Shown here piece by piece: positions 15,528 through 23,240 of a stretch of DNA of 23,240 nt. Positions within the stretch are counted from its first letter, which is position 1. Every line of letters begins with the position of its first letter. The translations under genes and the position numbers were made by a program. This stretch comes from Roseibacillus sp. (GTDB lineage Bacteria > Verrucomicrobiota > Verrucomicrobiia > Verrucomicrobiales > Akkermansiaceae), in assembly GCA_002729275.1 (NCBI GenBank), contig PBTP01000014.1, forward strand, positions 11,248 through 34,487, in the 5' to 3' direction. The notes beneath the pieces were generated by a model that saw only the letters and a list, made by a program, of their open reading frames with translations, searched no databases and was not told the origin of the DNA.

Positions 15528-15649
15528 TGAAGCAGGTTTCCCATTAGGTCACTCCCCGCCAGACCTGTTAGCAGGACTTGGAAGTACGGTTAGCCTAGCT
15601 AGCTTGTATACCCATCACCCAGCAAGCACTGGCCTACCATACAGCAAAG
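15528..15649. promoter_or_regulatory. Divergent intergenic region between the nadK operon and the RRM gene
   Basis: The 122 bases between two divergently oriented transcription units must hold the promoter(s), but I cannot name a convincing -35/-10 pair. TTGGAA (15578-15583) and TGTATA (15605-15610) are 21 bases apart, too far for a standard sigma-70 promoter. Visible structure includes an imperfect hairpin (CCA at 15559-15561 with TGG at 15579-15581; CCTG at 15564-15567 with CAGG at 15572-15575), a direct repeat of GTTAGC (15567-15572 as GTTAGC and 15589-15594), 22 bases apart, and the palindrome AGCTAGCT (15597-15604). If the small Cys-rich ORF is not real, the empty stretch is 386 bases (15264-15649). 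Confidence 0.4.
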
Positions 15650-16075
15650 ATGAAACTCTACGTGGGCAATTTGCCCTTCTCCGCAACTGAAGACGAAATC
15701 CGCTCCATGTTTGAAGACTTTGGAGGGGCCGTTGATCTCCATATCCCCTTGGACCGCGAAACTGGGCGTCCTCGTGGGTTCGCATTTGTAACGCTTAGCA
15801 GCAAAGAGCAAGGCGAAGCCGCAATTGGAAGTCTTGACGGGAAGGATATGGGAGGGAGAGCCCTTCGGATCAGCGAAGCTCAAGAACGTGCACCCCGCGG
15901 TGGCGGTGGCGGCGGCGGCGGTGGTGGAAACTGGGGCGGCGGCGGCGGTGGAGACCGGCGCGGCGGCGGCGGTGGAGACCGACGTGGCGGCGGTGGAGAC
16001 CGGCGTGGCGGCGGTGGCGGCGGCGGAAGTCGCCGAGGCCGCAGCAAGCAGGATGGCTTCGGAGACGGATTTTAG
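15650..16075 (+). CDS. RRM-domain RNA-binding protein with Gly/Arg-rich tail
   Basis: Single RNA recognition motif protein of the small bacterial/cyanobacterial Rbp type, 141 residues. RNP2 is LYVGNL (3-8) and RNP1 is RGFAFVTL (42-49), both intact with their aromatic RNA-stacking residues Tyr4, Phe44 and Phe46. The RRM spans about 1-78. Residues about 83-133 are a low-complexity tail of glycine runs broken by DRR and RR, including GGDRRGGGG repeats; it then ends GRSKQDGFGDGF. Related proteins in cyanobacteria are cold-induced and bind mRNA; a role in RNA chaperoning or mRNA localisation is inference here. The gene is preceded by the divergent promoter region and followed 95 bases later by the MoxR ATPase. 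No Shine-Dalgarno sequence is visible. Confidence 0.93.
   Translation: MKLYVGNLPFSATEDEIRSMFEDFGGAVDLHIPLDRETGRPRGFAFVTLSSKEQGEAAIGSLDGKDMGGRALRISEAQERAPRGGGGGGGGGGNWGGGGGGDRRGGGGGDRRGGGGDRRGGGGGGGSRRGRSKQDGFGDGF
15947..16012 (+). repeat. In-frame tandem repeat coding GGDRRGG(G) units
   Basis: Three successive units begin GGTGGAGACCG: 15947-15970 (24 bases), 15971-15991 (21) and 15992-16012 (21). They differ by a few third-position changes and one extra GGC codon. All lengths are multiples of three, so gain or loss of units keeps the reading frame. GC-rich glycine codon runs flank the repeat from about 15898 to 16027. Confidence 0.9.
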
Positions 16076-16170
16076 CCGCTCTCCCCTGATAACCCTGAGT
16101 CCCAGAGACTCCCTGTCGAACGCGATTTGGCGTTGCAAGCTTGGCGCTTGTACACGTTGATGTAGCGGCC

Positions 16171-17169
16171 ATGGATGCTCCTGCGACTGATCCCCACCAA
16201 CTTTCTGAGCGCATCGCTCATTCGAGCGCTTGGGTGGGATCTGTCAAAGAGGAGATATCTCGAGTTCTCGTAGGCCAGCAAGAACTAGTTGACCGCCTAC
16301 TCATAGGCCTGCTGTGCAATGGTCATATCCTGCTCGAGGGTATGCCTGGGCTAGCCAAAACGCTCTCAGTCAAGGCGCTCGCCGGCACCCTCAACCTGGA
16401 CTTCTCTCGCCTGCAATTCACGCCCGACCTTCTTCCTTCGGATCTTGTCGGGACGATGATCTATAACCCGAACGAGCAAACCTTCGCTCCCAAGCTTGGA
16501 CCTATTTTTGCAAACGTCATTCTGGCGGACGAGATAAACCGAGCTCCAGCCAAGGTCCAGAGCGCCCTTCTGGAGGCCATGCAGGAACGGCAGGTCACCC
16601 TTGGCGAAACCAGCTACTCTCTTCCAACCCCATTCTTGGTTCTTGCAACTCAGAACCCGGTTGATCAGGAGGGGACATACCAACTCCCAGAAGCTCAACT
16701 TGATCGCTTTCTCCTGAAAGTTGCGGTCGGATACCCGGAAAGAGAGGAAGAGCTACTCATAATGGACCGCATGGCGTCTACCTCTCCACCCAAAGAAACG
16801 AAGCCGGTCGTCCGAGCAGAATCCATACAAGCCTCTCGAGATCTCCTTGATGACATCTATATCGATCACACCCTTCGCGAGTACATAGTCGACCTTGTTA
16901 ATGCGACTCGTTATCCAGCGAAGATAGATACCAGACTGAAGACCCTTCTAAGGTCAGGCGCCTCGCCACGTGCATCAATTAACCTCGCTCTCGCCTCCCG
17001 TGCCCGGGCCTTCATGGACGGGCGATCGTTCGTGACACCGCAGGACATCAAAATCCTCGCTCGCGACGTTCTCAGACATCGGATACTCCTTTCCTACGAG
17101 GCCGAAGCTGAAGACATTAATCCCGAAATGATTATAGAGAGGATTCTATCCAAGGTGCCGGTCCCATGA
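16171..17169 (+). CDS. MoxR-family AAA+ ATPase
   Basis: Cytoplasmic AAA+ ATPase thought to act as a chaperone or metal-insertion factor for VWA-domain partner proteins. From the ATG at 16171 the protein has 332 residues. Walker A is GMPGLAKT (57-64), Walker B VILADEINR with Asp120-Glu121, sensor 1 ATQNP (159-163), and the arginine-finger region QLDRF ends near 180. The C-terminal lid (about 230-332) has the usual SGASPRASINL motif. An in-frame TTG at 16141 would add ten residues; the ATG is preferred because homology begins after it. It is the first gene of a cluster encoding DUF58, DUF4381-like, BatA, BatBC and BatD proteins, the standard partner set for MoxR in aerotolerance operons. Confidence 0.95.
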   Translation: MDAPATDPHQLSERIAHSSAWVGSVKEEISRVLVGQQELVDRLLIGLLCNGHILLEGMPGLAKTLSVKALAGTLNLDFSRLQFTPDLLPSDLVGTMIYNPNEQTFAPKLGPIFANVILADEINRAPAKVQSALLEAMQERQVTLGETSYSLPTPFLVLATQNPVDQEGTYQLPEAQLDRFLLKVAVGYPEREEELLIMDRMASTSPPKETKPVVRAESIQASRDLLDDIYIDHTLREYIVDLVNATRYPAKIDTRLKTLLRSGASPRASINLALASRARAFMDGRSFVTPQDIKILARDVLRHRILLSYEAEAEDINPEMIIERILSKVPVP

Positions 17170-17254
17170 TCCTCTTGAGACCTCTCCCCTCTTCCCCTCC
17201 CCTCGAGGACACTTATCCTGCCCGGCCTTAACCAGCATCATCTCTTCTCGTCTA

Positions 17255-18145
17255 ATGTCTGATTCTGCCGCTGTTGAGGCCACCATGAGAAAGGTGCGGC
17301 ACCTCGAGATCCGCGCAAAGAAATTGGTAACTGAAACATTCGGCGGCGACTACTATTCCTCCTTCAAGGGGCAGGGCCTCGACTTTAATGAATTCCGTGA
17401 GTACCAGCATGGAGACGATGTTCGCTTCCTTGACTGGAACGTGACCGCGAGAACGGGAACACCCTACATCCGAACTTTCCGGGAGGAGCGGGAACTCTCT
17501 ATGGTGGTCGCTGTAGACATTTCAGGATCCACTCACTTCGGCAGTGGAAGCCTAAGAAAAATTGAGCTCGCCGCTGAACTGGCTGCCGTCCTTGGCTTCA
17601 GCGCCCAGAAAAACGGAGATAAGACCGGCCTTCTCCTCTTTGCCAATGAACCAGTTCTATTTCTTCCCCCGGCAAAAGGAAGCAAACAGATCCTACGGAG
17701 TATTCGAGAGGTCCTGACCACCAAACCAGACAATCCTACGACAAATCTACCAGCAGCCTGTAACTTTCTTGTCCGCTCGATTCGCCGCAGGGCACTGGTG
17801 TTTCTAATCTCCGACTTTTTGGATACGGACCTCGGACAGCCTTTGGCAACCCTTGCCCACAAACACGAAACGATCGCCCTTCATATAAGCGACCCCTTGG
17901 AGAAGGAGCTCCCTGCCGTGGGAAAAGTTAATTTTCGTGGTAGTGAGACCGGCCATCTAACCATGGTGAATACTTCCAATTCTAACGCCAGAATGGCATA
18001 TCGAAAACTTTCCCGTCGCTATCGGGAAGGTATGCGCCGGCAATTTCACCGGTTTGGAATAGACCATGTCAGCCTTTCCACAGCTGAAAACTACCTTCCC
18101 TCTTTGCAGCACCTATTAAAGACCCGGGCTCCTAATTCCTCTTGA
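17255..18145 (+). CDS. DUF58 protein of the Bat/MoxR cluster
   Basis: 296-residue soluble protein of the DUF58 family, which has a VWA-like fold. The hallmark block GLDFNEFREYQHGDDVRFLDW covers about 41-61, followed by ARTGTPYIRTFREERE (65-80). The VWA-like metal motif DISGS is at 88-92 (D-x-S-x-S). The C-terminal part with the VNTSNSNARMAYRKLSRRY block is typical. No signal peptide or membrane segment is seen, so it probably acts at the cytoplasmic face with the MoxR ATPase encoded 85 bases upstream. Its biochemical role is not established in the family. The ATG at 17255 lacks a Shine-Dalgarno sequence. Confidence 0.93.
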   Translation: MSDSAAVEATMRKVRHLEIRAKKLVTETFGGDYYSSFKGQGLDFNEFREYQHGDDVRFLDWNVTARTGTPYIRTFREERELSMVVAVDISGSTHFGSGSLRKIELAAELAAVLGFSAQKNGDKTGLLLFANEPVLFLPPAKGSKQILRSIREVLTTKPDNPTTNLPAACNFLVRSIRRRALVFLISDFLDTDLGQPLATLAHKHETIALHISDPLEKELPAVGKVNFRGSETGHLTMVNTSNSNARMAYRKLSRRYREGMRRQFHRFGIDHVSLSTAENYLPSLQHLLKTRAPNSS

Positions 18146-18220
18146 ATTGCGATTACGTTATCCTGCCCGCGATTTCCCGTTCCCAACTTCCATCACAAAC
18201 TCAACCTATGGCCTAAGACC

Positions 18221-18730
18221 ATGCTCGAACTCCATGACATCCCAGCCCCTGAAAATCTACTTCCGGGTAGCAGGGTCGCATGGTGGATCTGGCTCTGCGC
18301 AGCCATGGTGATCAGCGGCCTGGCATGGCTGATCAAATATCGGCACCGCCAGATATCACTCCTCGCCGTCAACCCTGATGATTCCTATCAATTGTGCAGG
18401 GAGGAATTAAATGAATTTAGAGAACAGATCTCGGGACTACCTTTAGCTGACGTTGCTAGTCGGTGCTCTCTTATTCTGCGTAGCTACATGCGCATTCATA
18501 TCGACGAGCAGGCCCTTTATGAGACCCATGATGAATTCCTCCTTCGCCCGGAGGCTCTTCGGCATTTACCACAGGGGGCTCGAGACAAACTTGCTCCCTT
18601 TCTCTCAAAACTTGCACGCTGCAAATACGGACCAAGCAACGTAGACCCTTCAGGTAGCGAGGCAGTTATTGGCGAATCCCTCCAGATCCTGCAGGGACTT
18701 GAATCCACCCGGGAGCGTGCAATAACATGA
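18221..18730 (+). CDS. DUF4381-like membrane protein of the Bat cluster
   Basis: 169-residue protein with a short N-terminal region (LHDIPAPENLLPGSR), one transmembrane helix at about 19-39 rich in Trp, then a basic stop (KYRHRQ) and a helical cytoplasmic domain. This layout matches DUF4381 proteins, which commonly sit between DUF58 and BatA genes and are predicted to tie the MoxR complex to the membrane. The conserved YETHDEFLL segment (100-108) is in the usual place. Overall similarity to the family is judged by eye, so the family label is probable, not certain. Its stop overlaps the batA start in ATGA, implying coupled translation. Confidence 0.75.
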   Translation: MLELHDIPAPENLLPGSRVAWWIWLCAAMVISGLAWLIKYRHRQISLLAVNPDDSYQLCREELNEFREQISGLPLADVASRCSLILRSYMRIHIDEQALYETHDEFLLRPEALRHLPQGARDKLAPFLSKLARCKYGPSNVDPSGSEAVIGESLQILQGLESTRERAIT

Positions 18731-19743
18731 CCAACCTTCTCGAGCACTTTGGCTTTGAGAACCCTTGGTGGCTTCTCTCCATATGTATTGCTCCTCCTCT
18801 GTTCTTTCTCAGGAATGTTCGGGGTGCTGAATCAGGGGTCAATTTCTCCTCTCTGGGAATTCTTTCCTCTGTTGGCAAAACCGTTCGGGAGCGCTCCGGC
18901 TCCTTTACTATGGCCCTGCTTGCGCTCACGATTTTCTCTTGTTGCCTTGCCATCGCCCGACCCCAGTGGCGGAACCTTCGGGTAGACCGATCAGCAAGTG
19001 GCATCGACATCATGATCGCCCTCGACGTCTCACAATCCATGAAAACCGAGGATTATTTCGAAACAAAATCAACCGGTACATTCCGCCAAAAAAAGGAGCG
19101 GATTCAGGCTGCAAAGGAAGTAATCCGTCGATTTATCGAGCGCCGGCAGGAAGACCGTATCGGACTGATCGCATTTGGGGCCAGACCTTACTCAGTCTGC
19201 CCACTCACGCTCGACCACCTATGGCTTTCGGAAAGACTGGAAGAGCTTAGGGTCGGAGACCTTGATTCTAACGGGACAGCTATCGGGTCGGCAGTTGCGG
19301 CCTCGACTACTCGACTTGATTCCCGACAGTCCAAGAGCAAGATTATTCTTCTGGTGACAGATGGAGCCAGCAACTCAGGTTCTCTTACGCCCGTACAAGC
19401 AGCTGACGCCGCAGCATCTCTCAAGACCCGGATCTATACTGTGGCAATTGGAGCTGAGAGAAGAGCTCGTAATGAGGACAATACAGCTCTGATACGGGAG
19501 GAGTACGACACTGAAACTCTCAAAGAAATAGCAGCAACTAGCGGAGGCGAATTCTTTCGTGCTTCGGATATGGGCAGTTTACGTGAAACCTTCTCAGCCA
19601 TTGACTCTCTGGAGAAATCAGAGGCCAAAACATCTACCGTCATTGACTCCAAGGAACTTTACCCGTGGCTACTGGGAGCAGCAGCTTGCCTCGCTCTTCT
19701 TTCCGTAGGGTCCCTCGCTCTCACTCCTCCTATCCTCTCTTAA
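18727..19743 (+). CDS. batA: BatA-type VWA membrane protein
   Basis: 338-residue membrane-anchored von Willebrand A protein of the aerotolerance operon. Two N-terminal membrane helices (about 12-29 and 60-77) precede a VWA domain (about 92-290), and a third helix lies at about 311-333. The metal-ion-dependent adhesion site is complete: DVSQS (Asp100, Ser102, Ser104), Thr184 in NGTAIGSAV, and Asp212 in VTDGASNSG. ATG 18727 overlaps the upstream stop. The next gene starts 5 bases after its stop, so the module is tightly coupled. In Bacteroides fragilis, Bat proteins help survive oxygen exposure; the precise biochemical role is not settled. Confidence 0.93.
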   Translation: MTNLLEHFGFENPWWLLSICIAPPLFFLRNVRGAESGVNFSSLGILSSVGKTVRERSGSFTMALLALTIFSCCLAIARPQWRNLRVDRSASGIDIMIALDVSQSMKTEDYFETKSTGTFRQKKERIQAAKEVIRRFIERRQEDRIGLIAFGARPYSVCPLTLDHLWLSERLEELRVGDLDSNGTAIGSAVAASTTRLDSRQSKSKIILLVTDGASNSGSLTPVQAADAAASLKTRIYTVAIGAERRARNEDNTALIREEYDTETLKEIAATSGGEFFRASDMGSLRETFSAIDSLEKSEAKTSTVIDSKELYPWLLGAAACLALLSVGSLALTPPILS

Positions 19744-19748
19744 CTCCA

Positions 19749-21635
19749 GTGAAGTTTATCCTCCCAGAATATCTGCTTCTACTTCTGGCGCTACCTCTAT
19801 TTATCTCAGGAGCAGTCTTTTACAGAAGAGGGATCACGCGCCGGGTAAGACTCCTTATAGGCACACGCCCTCAGCCCTCGCTAAGTCATCCCCGTAATAC
19901 CTTGCGAGGCTGGGCAGGCCTCACCTCCCTGATTATCGCCCTCCTTCTGCTAATTGTAGCCCTCGCGTCTCCTGTCGCAGGTTTTCGGGAGGAACAGGAA
20001 ACGGTTAGGGCTCGCAGCATCATGATCGCCATTGATGTATCTCGGTCCATGTTCGCAACAGACCTGCAGCCTAATCGCTTTCATGCTGCGAAAGCCTCGG
20101 CGCTTGAGCTCCTCGACCGCTTTCCCTCGGACCGCATCGGAATTATAGCCTTCTCGGGAAAGGCATGGGTCCAAGCCCCTCTCACCCTCGATCACGAAGC
20201 CCTGCGCAGCACTCTGCAACAACTCGATACCGCCGCGCGGGGCACCACGGACTGGATCCCACGAGATGGATCTGATCTCCCATCTGCAGTCAGACTAGCT
20301 GTCCGAACACTCCAAAAGCACGAACTGGCATCAACTACTCTGATCGTTCTGAGCGATGGAGAAAACCATCACATGGGCGTTTCAGAGGCCGCCTCCGAGG
20401 CCGCTGCTGCAAAGGTTACTGTTTTTTCCGCGGGATTCGGAAGCATTGAAGGATCCATGATTCCGGACTCCTCCACCGCCGACGGCAATTTTTACGACCG
20501 GGATGGATCTCTCGTAATCAGCTCCCTGAACAGGGAACCTCTTGCACTGCTTTCGAGAGTGACTGGAGGGACTTATTCTGAAGGCGCTGGTCGGAGGTTT
20601 CTCTTTCAAGTAGAAAACGCAATCGAGCGCATGGAATTCGCCGAGTTTAAAGGGTCTAGGAGGAGAATTGCTAATCCACTTTTTCAGTGGTTCCTCGCCC
20701 CCTCAATCCTCCTTTTCGCCACTGGCATGGTGCTCAATTCTGGTTATCCACTTAGCCGCAGGAATACAAAGCAGAAACGGACAGGCCCTCCGAGCCCTAA
20801 CCCATTACTGGTCAGCGGACTCGTCATTCTTGCCTTTGCCTTTCCTTGCAAGGGCGCACCTCTATTACCCACCTCCGCTGCGCGGGCCCTCTCTGAGGGA
20901 GAACCAAAAAAGGCTCTCCTTCTCTTTGAGAAGCAAATCAAAACATCACGAGGGGAGCGCAAAGCCAAGCTTAGCCTTGGGGCCGCTGTTGCAGCATACA
21001 GGCTTCGGGATTATCTCTCCGCTCAGCACCATTACTCTGAGGCCCTTCTCTCGACAGATCTGGATGTGCAACAGCATGCTCATTTTGGAATTGGCAATGC
21101 CTCCTTCTATCGTGGACTAGAGCTCTTCTCCACCTCACCAGAATCCCGCACTGCCCTGCTCCATTGGGGCGATTCTATTTCACATTTCACACAAGTGCTG
21201 AGGATTGCACCCGCTGACAAGAATGCTGCCGAGAACCTTGCACATGTAAAACGAAGATTTGATGAGCACTCTGCGCAACTTCCTCCTCAAACAAGCGCCC
21301 AAAAAGGAAAGGACGAGAAACCAAAATCCCAGGAATCCAAACCCAAAGAGAACGAGACAGAATCTCCACCCACCGATCCAAATCAGCAAAACAAATCAGC
21401 CCTTCCCAGCTCCCCTTCGGATAAGCCCAAGCCAGACCCTCAGGACCAGACCCAACCAGATCAGCCCGAAAGCCCCGACAACCGAAACCAGCTCCCTCCA
21501 AAATCCAAAGAACCCATACCCGGCGAAACCCCCGAAGAATTTGCCCGCCGCATTCTGCGCGATAATGCGGATTTCGAGACAAAGATAATTCCCCGGAAAA
21601 TCTCCCAAGGGCGACGCCCAAGAAAGGACTGGTGA
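19749..21635 (+). CDS. batB: BatB-BatC fusion: VWA domain plus TPR domain
   Basis: 628-residue protein joining two Bat components. Membrane helices at about 6-24 and 55-77 precede a VWA domain (about 88-295) with DVSRS (Asp96, Ser98, Ser100) and Asp203 in LSDGEN; the Thr ligand motif is replaced by GSDLPSA (174-180). Helices at about 312-330 and 352-369 lead to a TPR region (about 375-500) ending ENLAHVKRRFDE, the BatC-like signature. A Pro/Lys/Gln/Glu-rich disordered linker (about 511-592) and a conserved-looking end with PEEFARRILRDNADFE and final KDW follow. GTG 19749, 5 bases after batA, is chosen because it yields MKFILPEYLLLLLALP, a typical BatB start; a frame opening at 19665 would overlap batA by 79 bases with no family homology. 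Confidence 0.9.
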   Translation: MKFILPEYLLLLLALPLFISGAVFYRRGITRRVRLLIGTRPQPSLSHPRNTLRGWAGLTSLIIALLLLIVALASPVAGFREEQETVRARSIMIAIDVSRSMFATDLQPNRFHAAKASALELLDRFPSDRIGIIAFSGKAWVQAPLTLDHEALRSTLQQLDTAARGTTDWIPRDGSDLPSAVRLAVRTLQKHELASTTLIVLSDGENHHMGVSEAASEAAAAKVTVFSAGFGSIEGSMIPDSSTADGNFYDRDGSLVISSLNREPLALLSRVTGGTYSEGAGRRFLFQVENAIERMEFAEFKGSRRRIANPLFQWFLAPSILLFATGMVLNSGYPLSRRNTKQKRTGPPSPNPLLVSGLVILAFAFPCKGAPLLPTSAARALSEGEPKKALLLFEKQIKTSRGERKAKLSLGAAVAAYRLRDYLSAQHHYSEALLSTDLDVQQHAHFGIGNASFYRGLELFSTSPESRTALLHWGDSISHFTQVLRIAPADKNAAENLAHVKRRFDEHSAQLPPQTSAQKGKDEKPKSQESKPKENETESPPTDPNQQNKSALPSSPSDKPKPDPQDQTQPDQPESPDNRNQLPPKSKEPIPGETPEEFARRILRDNADFETKIIPRKISQGRRPRKDW

Positions 21636-21639
21636 GCAG

Positions 21640-23240
21640 ATGAAAAAACTTCGCCTCATAGTCATCGTCTCGCTGATGCTGCTAAAAGGCGCTGAAACCT
21701 CCCCTGCAGCTCCTGGTTTGAGCGCCTGGGTGGGTTCCAGCTACCTGCTTCCGGGAGAGGAGAGCGAGCTCTGGCTCACCATAACCTCCGATACGAGGCC
21801 GCTGGAGCGCCCAAAAGCACCAGAGACAAAGAGCCTGTCTTTCAAGTTCCTCGGCGACACAGTCCTTCCCCACTCAACCAGTGAGCGCACTTATACCTAT
21901 CGATACGTTGTTCTATCGTATCAGAAAGGCCTGCACTCCATCCCATCGTTTTCTCTCAATCATAAGGGAGAACTCCTCGAGTCTCCATCGCTGCAGATCC
22001 AAGTACAGGACCTCCCTGAGACGGCATGGTTCACATCTGAAATAGGAGGCGAGCTTCATGATTTTGCCAGCACGACCAGCCTGCCTGCTCGGATTCCATT
22101 CGAAGGAGAAACCGTCCTCGTAGAGGCAAAAATCTATCTCCCCTCCCAATTTCAGGTCGACAAGGCCTCTATCGCTGAGCTGGCTCGCGAAGGAATTGCG
22201 GCAGAACGCTTTGATGTCTCTGCTGTAATACCCGGAGGTAAGATGCTGGCCTCCAGCCTCCGGCTAAAACAAAAAGATTACACAGGAATAACCTACCGCA
22301 GTAATATTACCCCACTCTCGAAGGGCGCCATTTCCATTGGCCCCGGGAAAGCGTCCCTGACCCTCCTTGCTCGCATATCGCGCCGTGGGCTGACTCAGAT
22401 CGTCCCCGTTCCCCTTCAATTACCGCTCCCTCGGACCACCACCACCGCCCGCTCTCTTCCCCTTCCTCAGCCTGAGGGATTCAACAATGCGATTGGTGAA
22501 TTTTCCATTACGGCACGAGCAGCTTCCGGTCGTATGCGCGAGCGAGACCCAATCTCCATTCAACTCGCGATTGAGGGCACTGGAAACGTGAAGACCGTCG
22601 CCCCACCTGAGTTTACCGGCGAGGATGAAGCGTGGAAAGTTTACCCCCCCCACCGACTTTCCGCTGAAAGAATCGGTAATGATACGAGCGGATCCGTAAC
22701 CTTCAGTCAAACAGTCCGCCCGAGAGGTTACCAGTCCTCAATCCCTCCATTCCGATTTATCTCATTTAATCCCGAAACCGAGAAGTATCTCACCCTACAT
22801 TCTGCCCCCATACCCCTAGAAATCAGCCCGGCGGCTACGAGCCCTGGAACTGAGAGCGGTCTATCCACCGCTGATGATGCCCTCTTCAACGGAATAGAGA
22901 ATATCCTGGGAATTAAGTCCTCCAACTTTTTTGAAGACCCTAAGAGCGGCACGATCTCCCGCGCATGGCATCTTCTCCCAGCGCTTCTCTCGGTCATTCT
23001 TCTCCTACAACTATTCCGGTCCCGCATCCTGCCTTATCTGACTCCATCCGAGGGAGATCCAAACCTTCGTAGAGCGCTCGACGCACTGGAAAAGGGCGAC
23101 CTTGACCCTCAGGCCTTTCTCCGAAGAGCCGGTTCACTTATCGAGCGATCCATTCCAGAAGAATCGCGGGATGATGAAATCCGCGACATCCTCGCAAAAA
23201 GGGATCATTACTGTTATCGGCCCGACAAAAAATCCCAGCC
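21640..23240 (+). CDS. batD: BatD-like exported protein, 3' end beyond the window
   Basis: An open frame of 533 codons runs from ATG 21640 to the window edge without a stop, so it is 3'-partial. It starts 4 bases after the BatBC stop. Residues 1-24 form a signal peptide (MKKLRLIVIVSLMLLKG...). The extracytoplasmic part is beta-rich and BatD-like. At about 286-325 the repeated Ig-like unit GEFSITARAASGRMRERDPI, then SIQLAIEGTGNVKTVAPPEF, matches the family's G-x-F-x-I...GDPI...L-x-I-x-G-x-GN pattern, followed by WKVYPP. A membrane helix at about 445-461 (LLPALLSVILLLQLF) leads to a cytoplasmic helical tail. BatD is a usual member of Bat operons; its function is not established. Confidence 0.88.
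   Translation, partial: MKKLRLIVIVSLMLLKGAETSPAAPGLSAWVGSSYLLPGEESELWLTITSDTRPLERPKAPETKSLSFKFLGDTVLPHSTSERTYTYRYVVLSYQKGLHSIPSFSLNHKGELLESPSLQIQVQDLPETAWFTSEIGGELHDFASTTSLPARIPFEGETVLVEAKIYLPSQFQVDKASIAELAREGIAAERFDVSAVIPGGKMLASSLRLKQKDYTGITYRSNITPLSKGAISIGPGKASLTLLARISRRGLTQIVPVPLQLPLPRTTTTARSLPLPQPEGFNNAIGEFSITARAASGRMRERDPISIQLAIEGTGNVKTVAPPEFTGEDEAWKVYPPHRLSAERIGNDTSGSVTFSQTVRPRGYQSSIPPFRFISFNPETEKYLTLHSAPIPLEISPAATSPGTESGLSTADDALFNGIENILGIKSSNFFEDPKSGTISRAWHLLPALLSVILLLQLFRSRILPYLTPSEGDPNLRRALDALEKGDLDPQAFLRRAGSLIERSIPEESRDDEIRDILAKRDHYCYRPDKKSQ

Noticed and set aside
16097..16111. GAGTC/GACTC hairpin after the RRM gene as a terminator
   Set aside because: The stem is 5 bp and no T-run follows on the plus strand.
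15599..16138. Minus-strand frame coding Ala/Thr/Val repeats opposite the RRM gene
   Set aside because: The repeats are the complement of the GGN glycine runs of the RRM tail; the RRM domain on the plus strand is clearly the real product.
1..23240. Defence system, mobile element, phage or CRISPR content
   Set aside because: No transposase, integrase, recombinase, Cas-like protein, direct-repeat array or base-composition island was seen; genes are housekeeping or envelope-related throughout.

Overview
This window is an ordinary-looking stretch of a bacterial chromosome of moderate GC content. It is densely coded, with no rRNA, tRNA, CRISPR array, insertion sequence or phage gene that I can see. 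The best guess for the organism is a member of Verrucomicrobiota (perhaps Opitutae-like). This is inference, from three things: a secreted CE15-type esterase among housekeeping genes, a MoxR/DUF58/DUF4381/VWA/VWA-TPR/BatD cluster, and poor Shine-Dalgarno usage in front of most genes. No single marker here proves the phylum.

Region 1 (8-13032, all plus strand) is mostly primary metabolism. It opens with both subunits of acetolactate synthase (ilvB, ilvN; branched-chain amino acids), followed by a secreted CE15-like glucuronoyl esterase. Next come the small subunit of carbamoyl-phosphate synthase (carA), adenylosuccinate synthetase (purA) and undecaprenyl diphosphate synthase (uppS). An orphan sigma-54-dependent response regulator sits next to uracil phosphoribosyltransferase (upp). 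A long exported TPR-like helical-repeat protein starts inside the upp stop codon. The region ends with a class V PLP aminotransferase of the alanine/serine-glyoxylate type.

Region 2 (13085-15527, minus strand) converges on region 1. It reads, in transcription order, a possible small cysteine-rich protein, NAD kinase (nadK) and proline aminopeptidase (pepP). The spacings are 3 and 34 bases, so they are probably one transcript.

Region 3 (15650-23240, plus strand) diverges from region 2 across about 120 bases. It begins with an RRM protein with a Gly/Arg-rich tail. It continues with an aerotolerance (Bat) cluster: MoxR-type AAA+ ATPase, DUF58 protein, DUF4381-like membrane protein, VWA protein BatA, a fused BatB-BatC (VWA plus TPR) protein, and BatD, which runs off the window. 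Together these would form an ATPase-linked envelope complex built around VWA metal-binding domains.

I found no clearly new multi-gene system. The best leads are: a natural Lys at the Mg2+-ligand position of the response regulator receiver (the equivalent of the activating CheY D13K change); a Gln where CE15 esterases usually have the catalytic Glu; an undescribed-looking small Cys-rich ORF abutting nadK; the BatB-BatC fusion, whose charge pattern puts both domains in the periplasm; and a contrast in Shine-Dalgarno strength between the minus-strand and plus-strand genes.
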